A program made the translations under genes and the position numbers. Below, one piece after another: positions 44,616 to 54,471 of a stretch of 64,000 bases of DNA; the first letter of the stretch is position 1, and each line of letters opens with the position of its first letter. The notes under the pieces were generated by a model that saw nothing but the letters and a program-made list of their open reading frames with translations, ran no database searches and was not told the origin of the DNA. The stretch is from contig CACYWQ010000011.1 in assembly GCA_902778165.1 (NCBI GenBank), positions 22,670 to 86,669 of the forward strand. Reading direction: 5' to 3'. The stretch comes from an uncultured Lachnospiraceae bacterium (lineage in GTDB: Bacteria; Bacillota; Clostridia; Lachnospirales; Lachnospiraceae).

Positions 44616-46877
44616 ATGGCCGGTAAGAAGATCACACAGGTAATTGAAGAAGATATAATCAAGACCGAATACTCGGAGATAATGCAGAAGTCATTCATTG
44701 ATTATGCCATGAGTGTCATAATCGCAAGAGCACTTCCGGATGTCAGAGACGGTCTTAAACCCGTACAGAGACGTACTCTGTATGATATGTATGAGCTGGG
44801 TGTAAGGTATGATAAGCCTTATCGTAAGAGTGCGCGTATTGTCGGCGATACGATGGGTAAGTATCATCCCCACGGTGACAGTTCAATATATGACGCACTT
44901 GTCAATATGAGTCAGGACTTTAAGAAAGGCCTGCCCCTTGTGGACGGACACGGTAACTTCGGTAATATCGAGGGTGACGGTGCCGCTGCGATGCGATATA
45001 CGGAGGCAAGACTTCAGAAGATCACACAGGATGGCCTGCTTGCTGACCTTGATAAGGATGTGGTGGACTTCGGACCTAACTTTGATGAGACTGAGAAGGA
45101 ACCCACCGTACTGCCTTGTCGTTTCCCTAACCTTCTTGTTAATGGTACCGAGGGTATTGCCGTTGGTATGGCGACTTCGATTCCGCCTCACAACTTGGGC
45201 GAAGTGATCGATGCCATGAAGGCATATATGAAGGATGAGACAATCTCGACTCGTGCTTTAATGAAGTACTGTAAGGGCCCTGATTTCCCCACCGGCGGTA
45301 TTATCTCCAATAAGGATGAGCTTCTTGCAATCTATGAGACCGGTATGGGCAAGGTTAAGATCAGAGGTAAGGTTGAGACCGAGAACGGCAAAAACGGCCG
45401 TACTAACGTTGTGATCACAGAGATTCCTTTCACGATGATCGGGGCGAACATTACTAAGTTCTTACAGGATGTTGCTTCGCTTGCTGATTCCAAGAAGGCT
45501 CCCGATGTTGTGGATATATCCAATCAGTCATCTAAGGAAGGCATCAGGATCGTAATCGAACTTAAGAAGGATGCCAATGTAGATAATTTCATTAATCTTC
45601 TGTATAAGAAGACAAGACTTGAAGATACTTTCGGATTCAATATGCTTGCTATTGCAGGCGGTCGTCCCGAGACCATGGGACTTAAGAGGGTCCTTAAGGA
45701 ATGTGTGGACTTCCAGTATGAACTTGCAACACGTAAGTATACCAATCTTTTACATAAAGAGCAGGAGAAGAAGGAGATACAGGAAGGCCTCATCAAAGCC
45801 TGCAATGTAATCGATCTTATAATAGAGATCCTTCGCGGAAGTAAAGACAGAGCTATGGCCAAGGCTTGCCTTATAGAGGGTAAGACTGAGGGGATTAACT
45901 TTAAGTCCAAGGAATCCAAGGTAATGGCGGCGACCCTTATGTTTACTGAGCCTCAGGCCAATGCGATCCTTGATATGCGTCTGTATAAATTGATCGGCTT
46001 AGAGATCGATGCACTTATTAAGGAGCATGAAGACACAGTTGCCAATATTTTCCGCTATGAAGATATACTTGACCGTAAGGATTCCATGGCTCAGGTCATT
46101 ATGAATGACTTAGATGCGATCAAGAAGGAATTCTCACGTCCCAGACGTACGGTGATCGATAATCTGGAAGAGGCCGTGGTTGAAGAGATCAAGGTTCCTG
46201 AGATGGATGTGATGTTTACGATGGATCGTTTCGGATATGCCAAGATCATCGATGTCAGCACATATGAACGTAACAGGGAAGCATGCGAAGAGGAATTTAA
46301 GTATATCTGTAAGTGTAAGAATACGGGTAAGATATGCTTATTCACCAATACAGGTAATCTGCATACATTTAAGACGGCAGAGCTTCCCATGGGCAAGCTT
46401 AGAGATAAGGGCGTGCCCATTGACAATGTCAGCAATTATGATTCATCGCAGGAGAATATTATAGCCGTTGCGAGTCAGTCTGAACTTAACTTATACAGAA
46501 TGCTGTTTGTGACCAAGTTGTCTATGTGTAAGTTAGTCGACGGCGGTGAATTCGATGTGGCCAAGAGAACGGTTGCAGCGACCAAACTTCTTGATGATGA
46601 TGAGGTCGTATCAGTACTTCCTCTTACTAATCAGAAGTATATTACGATGATCACGAATAATTCGATGTATATAAGATTTGAGCTTGCGGAGATACCTGAG
46701 AAGAAGAAGGTAGCCGTAGGTGTGAGATGTATGAAACTCGGTAACGGTGACTATGTTGATTCTGTATATTATACGAGAGAATTTGACGATAAGATGATGG
46801 ATAACGACGGTAAGAAGATTGAGATCAATACTCTTAAGTTATCCAAGCGTGACGGTAAGGGAACCAAACTTAAATAA
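44616..46877 (+). CDS. Type IIA DNA topoisomerase, breakage subunit A (GyrA-like, no GyrA box seen)
   Basis: 753 residues. The N-terminal winged helix has the quinolone region GKYHPHGDSSIYDAL and the active Tyr128 in AMRYTEARL. The tower and coiled coil follow. In the C-terminal beta-pinwheel the expected first-blade GyrA box (Q-R/K-R-G-G-R/K-G) is not found; the comparable stretch reads LPMGKLRDKGVPIDN. Loss of the box generally means loss of DNA wrapping and negative supercoiling, pointing to a topoisomerase IV-like decatenase. The N-terminal domain otherwise resembles GyrA (LVDGHGNFGNIEGDGAAAM). Confidence 0.88.
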   Translation: MAGKKITQVIEEDIIKTEYSEIMQKSFIDYAMSVIIARALPDVRDGLKPVQRRTLYDMYELGVRYDKPYRKSARIVGDTMGKYHPHGDSSIYDALVNMSQDFKKGLPLVDGHGNFGNIEGDGAAAMRYTEARLQKITQDGLLADLDKDVVDFGPNFDETEKEPTVLPCRFPNLLVNGTEGIAVGMATSIPPHNLGEVIDAMKAYMKDETISTRALMKYCKGPDFPTGGIISNKDELLAIYETGMGKVKIRGKVETENGKNGRTNVVITEIPFTMIGANITKFLQDVASLADSKKAPDVVDISNQSSKEGIRIVIELKKDANVDNFINLLYKKTRLEDTFGFNMLAIAGGRPETMGLKRVLKECVDFQYELATRKYTNLLHKEQEKKEIQEGLIKACNVIDLIIEILRGSKDRAMAKACLIEGKTEGINFKSKESKVMAATLMFTEPQANAILDMRLYKLIGLEIDALIKEHEDTVANIFRYEDILDRKDSMAQVIMNDLDAIKKEFSRPRRTVIDNLEEAVVEEIKVPEMDVMFTMDRFGYAKIIDVSTYERNREACEEEFKYICKCKNTGKICLFTNTGNLHTFKTAELPMGKLRDKGVPIDNVSNYDSSQENIIAVASQSELNLYRMLFVTKLSMCKLVDGGEFDVAKRTVAATKLLDDDEVVSVLPLTNQKYITMITNNSMYIRFELAEIPEKKKVAVGVRCMKLGNGDYVDSVYYTREFDDKMMDNDGKKIEINTLKLSKRDGKGTKLK

Positions 46878-46891
46878 TCGGGGTAAGTTAT

Positions 46892-47461
46892 ATGAGAGTG
46901 ATTGCAGGAACTGCAAGGTCCATGCCATTATATGCACCTAAGGGTGACGGAACAAGACCTACGACGGACAGAATTAAAGAGACATTATTTAATACCATGC
47001 AGGCTTATGTTCCGGATGCGGTGTTTGTGGACTTATTCGCCGGAAGCGGAGCGGTAGGCATAGAAGCGCTTAGCAGAGGCGCCAAGAAAGCGTACTTTGT
47101 TGATAATAACAGGGAAGCACTGGATTGCATCCGTAAGAATCTGGAATTCACCAAGCTTAACGATAAGGCTACAGTGATAGGTCGAAATGCGCTTGATGCG
47201 CTGTATGAAATAAACGAGCCTGCGGATATAATATTTATCGACCCGCCCTATCAAATGGGTATTGAATCTGATATAATGAGAGAGATAAGTAAGCGCAAGA
47301 TCGTTCATGAAGACAGCCTTATTGTGATCGAGGCGGATATCAATACAGATCTTAGCGAGATAGAGAATATGGGCTACAACATATACAAAGAGAAGTTGTA
47401 TAAGACCAATAAGCACATATTCTACAAATGTGAAGCAAACACAGAAAGTGATAACACATGA
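46892..47461 (+). CDS. rsmD: 16S rRNA (guanine(966)-N(2))-methyltransferase RsmD
   Basis: 189 residues. The N-terminus [34 protein letters not shown] is the RsmD signature. The AdoMet site is [19 protein letters not shown] and the catalytic motif IV is IFIDPPYQ. It methylates G966 of 16S rRNA during 30S assembly. The stop overlaps coaD by 4 bp (ATGA), the common rsmD-coaD pairing. Confidence 0.93.
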   Translation: MRVIAGTARSMPLYAPKGDGTRPTTDRIKETLFNTMQAYVPDAVFVDLFAGSGAVGIEALSRGAKKAYFVDNNREALDCIRKNLEFTKLNDKATVIGRNALDALYEINEPADIIFIDPPYQMGIESDIMREISKRKIVHEDSLIVIEADINTDLSEIENMGYNIYKEKLYKTNKHIFYKCEANTESDNT

Positions 47462-47943
47462 AGAAAGCAATTTATCCGGGAAGCTTTGACCCACTTACAT
47501 TAGGACATTTGGATATCATCAAAAGAGCGGCGGATATATTCGATGAATTGACTGTCGGCGTGCTTGATAACCACGCAAAAACACCATTGTTTTCGGTAGA
47601 GGAACGTGTTAATATACTTAAGGAAGCAACTAAGGATATTTCCAATGTAAGAGTCGAGTCTTTCAGCGGATTGTTGGTTGATTATGCGAAGCAGAACGGA
47701 TACCATGTTTCCGTAAGAGGCTTGCGCGCCATAACGGATTTTGAGTATGAATTGCAGATAGCTCAGACCAATAAGATGTTAAGCGCAGGGGCTTTAGATA
47801 CGATGTTCCTTACATCGGATGTTGAATACTCATATTTAAGTTCATCGGGAGTTAAGGAGATAGCAAGCTTCGGCGGCGATATATCTCATTGTGTTCCCGC
47901 ATTTGAAATAGATATGATATATGCCAAATACAACAATAAGTAG
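47458..47943 (+). CDS. coaD: Phosphopantetheine adenylyltransferase
   Basis: 161 residues. Nucleotidyltransferase motifs are [20 protein letters not shown] (T-x-G-H) at the N-terminus and the C-terminal [14 protein letters not shown] (ISSTxxR-type). [19 protein letters not shown] is family-specific. It transfers AMP to 4'-phosphopantetheine, the fourth step of CoA synthesis. It overlaps rsmD and precedes the coiled-coil gene by 59 bp. Confidence 0.95.
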   Translation: MKKAIYPGSFDPLTLGHLDIIKRAADIFDELTVGVLDNHAKTPLFSVEERVNILKEATKDISNVRVESFSGLLVDYAKQNGYHVSVRGLRAITDFEYELQIAQTNKMLSAGALDTMFLTSDVEYSYLSSSGVKEIASFGGDISHCVPAFEIDMIYAKYNNK

Positions 47944-48002
47944 TTTGATTGATATACTTCACAGTCAGTACAGAATAATCTTAAACGACGGAGAGGGAGA
48001 TA

Positions 48003-48812
48003 ATGGCCAGTAAAATCGAACAAATGATAGACGATATCGAAGAGTATATTGACAGCTGTAAGTTTAAGCCTTTCAGCAATTCTCAGATAATCGTCAGCAA
48101 GGAAGAGTTGGATATTCTTTTATCTGATCTGCGTAAGGCAACGCCTCCGGAGATCAAGATGTATCAGAAGATTATCAGCAATAAAGAGCAGATTCTTGAA
48201 GAAGCCAAGATTAATGCTCAGAAGCTTATTGAGAAGACCAAGGCAGAGACAAGTGAACTTGTCAGCCAGCATGAGATTATGCTTCGCGCATATGAGCAGG
48301 CGGATGAAGTTGTTAATGATGCTATAGCAAGGGCTCAGGAGATCATGGACAATGCTACGATTGAAGCCAATGAGCTTAAGACTTCTGCCATGGCATATAC
48401 TGATTCTTTACTTGCACAGGTTGAAGATGTTGTCGGCCATTATATGAGCCTTACAAATAATAAATATGATGAGATGATGGATTCTCTTGCTGAGTGTTAT
48501 GATGTTGTTCGCTCTAACAGAGCAGAACTTATTCATACGGCAGTTGATGATTCCGGTCTTGATGTGGAGAATCTTCTTAATGAGAGTTCTCAGGCAGCTG
48601 AGGCTGCAAGCACAAGAATCGCATCAGCAGGTTCAAGAACGGTTAACAGAGATAATGAAACTGAACATTATGCAACTGAGAACATCAGATCCGTAACAGA
48701 GCCTGCACAGGCTAATGCACAGCCTGCAGCCGAGGACAGACCTATAGCCGGAATGGCTCCTGCTCCTGAAGGCTCAGAGGATGAAGAGATTCTTAATCTT
48801 GATCTTATCTGA
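48003..48812 (+). CDS. Coiled-coil protein of unknown function (DivIVA- or V-ATPase-subunit-H-like region)
   Basis: 269 residues. The ATG follows GGAGAGGGAGATA. The start (MASKIEQMIDDIEEYIDSCKFKPFSNSQIIVSKEELDIL) is globular; about 60-175 is a long charged coiled coil (AKINAQKLIEKTKAETSELV). The tail is Ala/Pro-rich and disordered, ending in EDEEILNLDLI. It lies next to coaD. Automated databases often label such proteins as ATPase-like on the coiled coil alone; I see no ATP site. A structural or division-related role is possible. Confidence 0.6.
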   Translation: MASKIEQMIDDIEEYIDSCKFKPFSNSQIIVSKEELDILLSDLRKATPPEIKMYQKIISNKEQILEEAKINAQKLIEKTKAETSELVSQHEIMLRAYEQADEVVNDAIARAQEIMDNATIEANELKTSAMAYTDSLLAQVEDVVGHYMSLTNNKYDEMMDSLAECYDVVRSNRAELIHTAVDDSGLDVENLLNESSQAAEAASTRIASAGSRTVNRDNETEHYATENIRSVTEPAQANAQPAAEDRPIAGMAPAPEGSEDEEILNLDLI

Positions 48813-48869
48813 TGATATGGTAGTCCGCGCAATACGGATGATGGCGAATTATATATATGATTAATTGTC

Positions 48870-48895
48870 AGAAGGACTGTTATTGCAGCCCTTCT
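48870..48895 (+). terminator. Terminator-like hairpin after the coiled-coil gene
   Basis: AGAAGGACTG and CAGCCCTTCT pair with one mismatch around TTATTG; only three T residues follow. It lies 23 bp before the next start codon. Confidence 0.55.
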
Positions 48896-48917
48896 TTCAT
48901 ATGTAAGCGGGAATTAT

Positions 48918-50222
48918 ATGGGAGTAGTAGTTGTAATTGACCCCGGACACGGGGGAGAGAATTTAGGCGGATTTACGGATGAGTTTGTTGAGAAAGAACT
49001 AACGATCAAAGTCGCTAAATATATGCAGGAAAGGCTGCGCCAATATGACGGAGTTGAGGTATATCTTACTCATGAGAATACCTCCGATCCTGATCTTGGA
49101 CGTGAGGAGAGAGCTAAGATTGCCAAGTCCTATAATGCCGATTTCCTGTATTCAATACATTTTAATATGTCATCTGACCATACCTTATACGGATGCGAAG
49201 TATGGACTTCGGCATTCGGAGAGTATTATAAGAAGGGTCAGGAATTTGCCGGGATAGAGATGGAAGGCCTTAAAAGCTTGGGCTTCTATGACAGAGGTAT
49301 TAAGACAAGGCTTGGCAAGAACGGAGATGATTACTACGGTATTATTCTTAATGCCAAGAAGGAAGGCATACCGGCTGTAATAATCGAACACTGTCATATG
49401 GATGAAGACAGGGATGCGGATTATTTAAGGTCTCACGGTGAGGATGCATATAAGACTTTCGGTTATACGGATGCGGATGCTGTAGCCAAGTATTTCCATT
49501 TATCTTCATCAACTCTCGGGGTTGATTACAGTAATTATACATATAATTCGGTACCGCTACCTACTGCCGTGATGGGTCCGGATCTTACACCTGCGGATGA
49601 ATGCTATGTTGAACTTATAAGTACCGATGATGAAGCAGGTACGGCCAAGATCAAGATCACGGCCAAAGATGCTGAGTCTAAGATGTTATACTACAGACTC
49701 TCATATGACGGTGGTGTCACTTTTGGTAAGACATTTCCCTGGAGTACCGATAAAGAGGCGAAGGTTCCCGTTGATGATGACAGTATCGAAGTCGATGTAG
49801 ATCTTGCTGCCAAGTCAGAGAGAGACCTTGTTGTCAAAGTATATAACAGACTTGACCGTAAAGCTGACAGTAATGTGATAACTCTACCGGCCAAGAAAGA
49901 AGCGGTAGAGGAATCCATGGAGGAAGTGTATGTAGATGAGACGGGATTGTCAGTGACTGATGGTTCCGGCGATCTATCTGAGGGAGAATTTGCATTAGAT
50001 TCGGATGATTATTCAAACAATGAGAATTATACTGAAGTAAATATTGATACAACTGCAAGGAATGCTGATGATAATAATGGCGGAATGGGAGTTTTTGTTC
50101 TTGCCATTGGAATAATGGTTGCCGCCATTGCTACAATCGGATACGGTGTATTCTTGTATGACCGTAAGCAGAAGGCAAGAAGAGAACGTAACAGAAGAAG
50201 AAAACAAAACGGGAAATATTAG
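48918..50222 (+). CDS. N-acetylmuramoyl-L-alanine amidase (Amidase_3) with C-terminal membrane anchor
   Basis: 434 residues. The domain begins at residue 3: VVVIDPGHGGEN (zinc His), then FLYSIHFNMSSD (zinc His) and IIEHCHMDEDRDADYL (catalytic Glu). It cleaves the Ala-muramic acid bond of peptidoglycan. Residues about 200-300 may form a beta-rich domain. An acidic stretch then leads to one membrane helix (VFVLAIGIMVAAIATIGYGVF) and a very basic tail. There is no signal peptide before the amidase domain, which conflicts with the basic tail being inside and the enzyme outside. No canonical upstream start rescues one. Confidence 0.85.
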   Translation: MGVVVVIDPGHGGENLGGFTDEFVEKELTIKVAKYMQERLRQYDGVEVYLTHENTSDPDLGREERAKIAKSYNADFLYSIHFNMSSDHTLYGCEVWTSAFGEYYKKGQEFAGIEMEGLKSLGFYDRGIKTRLGKNGDDYYGIILNAKKEGIPAVIIEHCHMDEDRDADYLRSHGEDAYKTFGYTDADAVAKYFHLSSSTLGVDYSNYTYNSVPLPTAVMGPDLTPADECYVELISTDDEAGTAKIKITAKDAESKMLYYRLSYDGGVTFGKTFPWSTDKEAKVPVDDDSIEVDVDLAAKSERDLVVKVYNRLDRKADSNVITLPAKKEAVEESMEEVYVDETGLSVTDGSGDLSEGEFALDSDDYSNNENYTEVNIDTTARNADDNNGGMGVFVLAIGIMVAAIATIGYGVFLYDRKQKARRERNRRRKQNGKY

Positions 50223-50233
50223 GAAGGAAAACA

Positions 50234-50812
50234 ATGGATTTCTTATATAAGAAACACCCTAAGGGTACATATGAATATGCGGATCATAAGAAGATTATGG
50301 ATATAATCGTTATGATCATTATGTTTGCACTTGCAGGCGGATTGTATGTAATCGGATTGATAAGTACGGGAAGTAATAAGAACTTACTCACTATTGTTGC
50401 GGTATTAGGACTTCTTCCCGCATCCAAGATGGTTGTAAGCGTTATTATGAGTCTGCGTGTCCGTAAGTGTGATGAGCAACTTAAGAATAAGATTGATGAA
50501 CATACAGGTGATCTTAGGGGTATGTATAATATGTATTTTACCTCTTATGATAAGAATTTCTTATTATCCCATCTTGTGATATACGGCAAGAGCATAGTTG
50601 GTTTGGCTGCAGGTGATTCATTTGATGATAAGGCATTTACCGAGCATATGAGCGAACTAAGCCGCAAAGAAGGTATTAAGGATTGTTTTGTTAAAGTATT
50701 TACGGATCAGGACAAATATCTTAATCGTTTGGATGAAATAAATGAATTAAGTGATGAGGATAAGTCGGCATACGGTGCATTATATAATCTTGTATGTAAT
50801 GTGACTATATAG
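50234..50812 (+). CDS. Two-helix membrane protein of unknown function
   Basis: 192 residues. Two membrane helices (IIVMIIMFALAGGLYVIGLI and LLTIVAVLGLLPASKMVVSVIM) are followed by a cytoplasmic region of about 110 residues with alpha/beta pattern (DKNFLLSHLVIYGKSIVGLAAG). No family was recognised. It lies between the amidase (11-bp gap) and the TIGR03960 gene (14-bp gap), so it is probably part of that transcript. Confidence 0.6.
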   Translation: MDFLYKKHPKGTYEYADHKKIMDIIVMIIMFALAGGLYVIGLISTGSNKNLLTIVAVLGLLPASKMVVSVIMSLRVRKCDEQLKNKIDEHTGDLRGMYNMYFTSYDKNFLLSHLVIYGKSIVGLAAGDSFDDKAFTEHMSELSRKEGIKDCFVKVFTDQDKYLNRLDEINELSDEDKSAYGALYNLVCNVTI

Positions 50813-50826
50813 ATTTAGGTAGAAAG

Positions 50827-52698
50827 ATGTACAGAAAACTTGCTTTAAGCGATGATATACTCATGCAGGTTGATAAGCCTGCAAGATATATCGGAGGCGA
50901 GATCAACAGCATAATTAAGAATCCGGATGAAGTGGATATCAGATTTGCGATGTGCTTTCCCGATGTATATGAGATCGGAATGAGTCATTTGGGAATGCAG
51001 ATACTCTACGGAATGTTCAACGGATTTACAGATGTTTGGTGTGAGAGAGTATTCTCTCCATGGACAGACCTTGATAATATTATGAGGGATAGGAATATTC
51101 CGCTTTTTACTTTGGAAAGTCAGACGCCTGTTAAAGACATGGATTTCCTTGGCATAACCATACAGTATGAGATGTGTTATACCAATATATTGCAGGTGCT
51201 TGATCTGTCAGGCATTCCGCTTAGAGCAGCTGACAGGGGAAAAAATGACCCGATTGTGATCGGTGGCGGTCCGTGCACATATAATCCCGAACCGATCGCT
51301 GATTTCTTCGATATATTCTATATCGGTGAGGGCGAAACAAGATACAGGGAACTTCTTGATCTGTATAAGGAATATAAGGCTAAAGGATGGAGCAGATATG
51401 AATTCCTGCATAAGGCATCTATGCTAGGCGGAATGTATGTGCCAATGTTATATGATGTTGCTTATAATGATGACGGAACCATTGCTTCATTTACACCCAA
51501 AGAATCAGATGTACCGGATCATATCAATAAAGAGATAGTAAATGAACTGTCTGATACATACTATATCGAAGCTCCGATTGTTCCTTTCATCAAAGTCACA
51601 CAGGACAGAGTCGTTCTGGAGATTCAGAGAGGATGTATAAGAGGATGCAGATTCTGCCAGGCAGGAATGCTTTATCGTCCTGTAAGAGAACGTGATGTTG
51701 ACTGGCTTAAGCAACGTGCGATGATGTTGCTTAACAATACCGGTCAGGAAGAGATATCTCTAAGTTCTTTAAGCTCAAGCGATTATTCCAAACTTGAAGA
51801 ACTTGTGGATTTCCTTATAGAAGAATGTAATGACAGAAGTGTCAATATTTCACTTCCTTCACTTAGAATAGATAATTTCTCGGTTGATGCCATGAGCAAG
51901 GTGCAGGATGTTAAGAAGACTTCTATCACATTTGCACCCGAGGCAGGCTCTCAGCATATGAGAGATGTTATCAATAAAGGTATAACGGAGGAGCATATTC
52001 TGCGTGGTGCAAGGCTTGCATTTGAAGCGGGATGGACAAGGATCAAATTATATTTCATGCTTGGATTGCCCGGGGAGAATACGGAAGATATTGAACAGAT
52101 AGCCGTATTGTCAGATAAGATCGCAAGAGAATTCTTCGATGCCGTTCCTAAGGATAAGAGAGTTAACGGTCCGGTGCAGATAGTGACGAGTACATCCTTC
52201 TTCGTACCCAAGCCTTTCACGCCTTTCCAATGGGCACCTCAGGATACCAAAGAAAACTTTAGGGAGAAAGCATATATACTAAGGCAGGCCGTTATGGCAC
52301 AGCTTAATCAGAAGCGTATTAAGTATAACTGGCATGAGACGGATGTCAGTGTACTTGAAGGCATACTTGCAAGAGGTGACCGTAAGTTATCTGATGCTAT
52401 AGAATTGGCTTATAAGAAGGGGTGCCTCTTCGATGCATGGAGCGATACCTACAGAGATGATCTGTGGATGGAGAGCTTTGCAGAATGCGATATCGATATT
52501 GCATTCTATACGACCAGAGTCAGAGATATAGATGAGATATTCCCCTGGGATTTCTTATTCTGCGGAGTTGATAAGGAGTATCTTAAGAAAGAGTGGTTGC
52601 GTAGTAAGGAAGCTATTGTTACGCCCAATTGCGCCGTTAAATGTAACGGTTGCGGAGCTGCGCGTTACGGCACAGGAATTTGCGTTAAAACAAGGTAG
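50827..52698 (+). CDS. B12-binding domain radical SAM protein, TIGR03960 family
   Basis: 623 residues. An N-terminal cobalamin-binding-like domain (about 1-200) precedes the radical SAM core with the cluster motif RGCIRGCRFCQAG (C-x3-C-x2-C) at about 270-282. Conserved blocks STSFFVPKPFTPFQWAPQ and NCAVKCNGCGA at the C-terminus are typical of the TIGR03960 family. The gene is followed after 3 bp by its usual partner, TIGR03936. The reaction is not established; this pair commonly neighbours ribosomal and RNase E/G genes in Clostridia. Confidence 0.9.
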   Translation: MYRKLALSDDILMQVDKPARYIGGEINSIIKNPDEVDIRFAMCFPDVYEIGMSHLGMQILYGMFNGFTDVWCERVFSPWTDLDNIMRDRNIPLFTLESQTPVKDMDFLGITIQYEMCYTNILQVLDLSGIPLRAADRGKNDPIVIGGGPCTYNPEPIADFFDIFYIGEGETRYRELLDLYKEYKAKGWSRYEFLHKASMLGGMYVPMLYDVAYNDDGTIASFTPKESDVPDHINKEIVNELSDTYYIEAPIVPFIKVTQDRVVLEIQRGCIRGCRFCQAGMLYRPVRERDVDWLKQRAMMLLNNTGQEEISLSSLSSSDYSKLEELVDFLIEECNDRSVNISLPSLRIDNFSVDAMSKVQDVKKTSITFAPEAGSQHMRDVINKGITEEHILRGARLAFEAGWTRIKLYFMLGLPGENTEDIEQIAVLSDKIAREFFDAVPKDKRVNGPVQIVTSTSFFVPKPFTPFQWAPQDTKENFREKAYILRQAVMAQLNQKRIKYNWHETDVSVLEGILARGDRKLSDAIELAYKKGCLFDAWSDTYRDDLWMESFAECDIDIAFYTTRVRDIDEIFPWDFLFCGVDKEYLKKEWLRSKEAIVTPNCAVKCNGCGAARYGTGICVKTR

Positions 52699-52701
52699 TA
52701 T

Positions 52702-53433
52702 ATGAGTGATAGGATTAAGGTTCGCATTAAGTTTAGCAAGCATGGGCCTGTGAAGTTTGTGGGTCATCTGGATTTCATGCGATATTTTCAGAAGTGCATA
52801 AGACGAGCGAAGATCGATATTGCATACTCGGAAGGATTCTCTCCTCACCAGATTATGAGTTTTGCCACTGCGCTTGGCGTGGGAGTTGAGACTGATGGAG
52901 ATTATCTTGATATTGAGGTTAATTCTCTAACGTCCGTAGAGGATATGATGGAAGCACTTAATAAGACTATGGCAGAGGGCGTGAGAGTTGAGAATGTAAT
53001 CATTCTTCCGGAAGGGACACCTAATGCCATGAGTTCGGTTGCGGCTGCTGAATACAGGCTTATACCCAAGGAGGGCGGTAAGTATCCTGATAAAGTGCTT
53101 GCGGCTGCCAATAAGGTCTTAAGTGCAGAGAGTATCGTTATACGTAAAGAGAATAAGAAAGCCAAGAAGAAGGGTCGAGCTGTAGAAGGCGTTAATGACT
53201 ATATTGAGACGGATGTCAAAGATCGTATATATAAGGCTCAAATATCCGAGAATGAATTTAACTGTCTTGTGGATGCATCCAGTGCCGGTAATGTACGTCC
53301 GATGTCATTGCTTGAACTTATTTATAATGAGGCCGGTGTTACACTTGATCCGATAAGCATTCAGATCATTCGATGTGATCTGTATACATCAGTTGGCGAT
53401 AAACTTATGCCGCTTGACGGATACGGCGCTTAA
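52702..53433 (+). CDS. TIGR03936 family radical SAM-associated protein (DUF2344)
   Basis: 243 residues. The N-terminus KVRIKFSKHGPVKFVGHLDFMRYFQKCIRRAKIDIAYSEGFSPHQIMSFA is the DUF2344 signature. In several bacteria this domain is fused to the C-terminus of the TIGR03960 protein; here it is a separate partner. A lysine-rich patch (NKKAKKKGRA) suggests RNA contact. No catalytic residues are known for the family. Confidence 0.88.
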   Translation: MSDRIKVRIKFSKHGPVKFVGHLDFMRYFQKCIRRAKIDIAYSEGFSPHQIMSFATALGVGVETDGDYLDIEVNSLTSVEDMMEALNKTMAEGVRVENVIILPEGTPNAMSSVAAAEYRLIPKEGGKYPDKVLAAANKVLSAESIVIRKENKKAKKKGRAVEGVNDYIETDVKDRIYKAQISENEFNCLVDASSAGNVRPMSLLELIYNEAGVTLDPISIQIIRCDLYTSVGDKLMPLDGYGA

Positions 53434-53444
53434 GAGGGCAAAAT

Positions 53445-54461
53445 ATGAACAACAATGTTGTGTTATTCACCAAATATAAGAAGAAGGTCTTGTGCCTGTA
53501 TATAGAAGAAGGTATTCCTAAGGACCTTAAGTTATTTGACGATGAAGAACTCGGAATAAGAAGCGTCTATATCGGCAAAGTTAAGAATATCGTTAAGAAT
53601 ATCGGTGCGGCGTTTGTTGAGATAGCGCCTAAGCAGAACTGCTTCCTTAAACTTGAGGAGCTTGAGAAATATCATGTTCTTAACAGAGAAAGAACTGCAC
53701 CTGATCTTAAACAGGGTGATGAACTCTTAGTACAGATAGTCAAAGGTGCCGTTAAAGATAAGGCGCCTGTTTGTACTGGCAAAATCAAACTGCCCAAAGA
53801 TGAGCTTAATCGTGTTCTTGAGATAGCTCCGACCAGGACTGTTCACAGTGTGTTGTATAGCGGAAGACCTAAGTATCTTTCTTTTTTGCAAGGTGTGGAC
53901 ATAAAGAATATTGACAGGATCGTATGCGTTGATGACACGGTTTATCAGGATGTTGATGCCTATATAGACGGTTTGAATGGTGTAAACGGATTTAGTGAAG
54001 AGGATGTTGCCCGAATTCGCGGGAACATAGGCATATATTCAGATAATGAATACCCGGTCAATAAGTTATATAAGATTGATTCGATTATAGCTGAATTAAC
54101 GTGTCATAAACTGTGGCTTAAAAGCGGCGCCAACGTTGTGATTGATTATACCGAAGCAATGACGGTGATAGATGTTAATTCGGCCAAATCGATTGCAGAT
54201 AAGCATCCGGACCATATATTGAGGATTAATACGGAAGCAGCTAATGAGATATTCAGACAGATTAAGCTTCGAAATATCTCCGGTATGATACTTATTGATT
54301 TTATCAATGACGATAACGACGGAACGGATAAGCTTATTGAACATGTCAAGAGCCTGTGTGGAAAAGGTACGGAAGACTGCAATTACGTGGATATAACCGG
54401 ACTTGGAATAATTGAACTAACACGCAAGAAGACAGGTCGTCCGATATATGAATTATTGTAG
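53445..54461 (+). CDS. rng: Short ribonuclease E/G family protein
   Basis: 338 residues. The S1-like region at the N-terminus (GIRSVYIGKVKNIVKNIGAAFVEIAPKQNCFL) and the RNase H/DNase I-like core are present, with metal aspartates in TVIDVNSAK and ILIDFINDD. The protein ends at LTRKKTGRPIYELL, where the zinc-link cysteines (C-P-x-C) of RNase E/G would begin, so that link and the small domain are absent. The gap to the TIGR03936 gene is 11 bp; the rplU-rpmA genes that often follow in related genomes are not here. Confidence 0.88.
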   Translation: MNNNVVLFTKYKKKVLCLYIEEGIPKDLKLFDDEELGIRSVYIGKVKNIVKNIGAAFVEIAPKQNCFLKLEELEKYHVLNRERTAPDLKQGDELLVQIVKGAVKDKAPVCTGKIKLPKDELNRVLEIAPTRTVHSVLYSGRPKYLSFLQGVDIKNIDRIVCVDDTVYQDVDAYIDGLNGVNGFSEEDVARIRGNIGIYSDNEYPVNKLYKIDSIIAELTCHKLWLKSGANVVIDYTEAMTVIDVNSAKSIADKHPDHILRINTEAANEIFRQIKLRNISGMILIDFINDDNDGTDKLIEHVKSLCGKGTEDCNYVDITGLGIIELTRKKTGRPIYELL

Positions 54462-54471
54462 TCTTTTATAA

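Noticed and set aside
48864-48917. Possible upstream extension of the amidase giving a hydrophobic leader
   Set aside because: Only an ATT codon could start it, there is no ribosome site, and the stretch overlaps a terminator-like hairpin. Kept only as a point to test.
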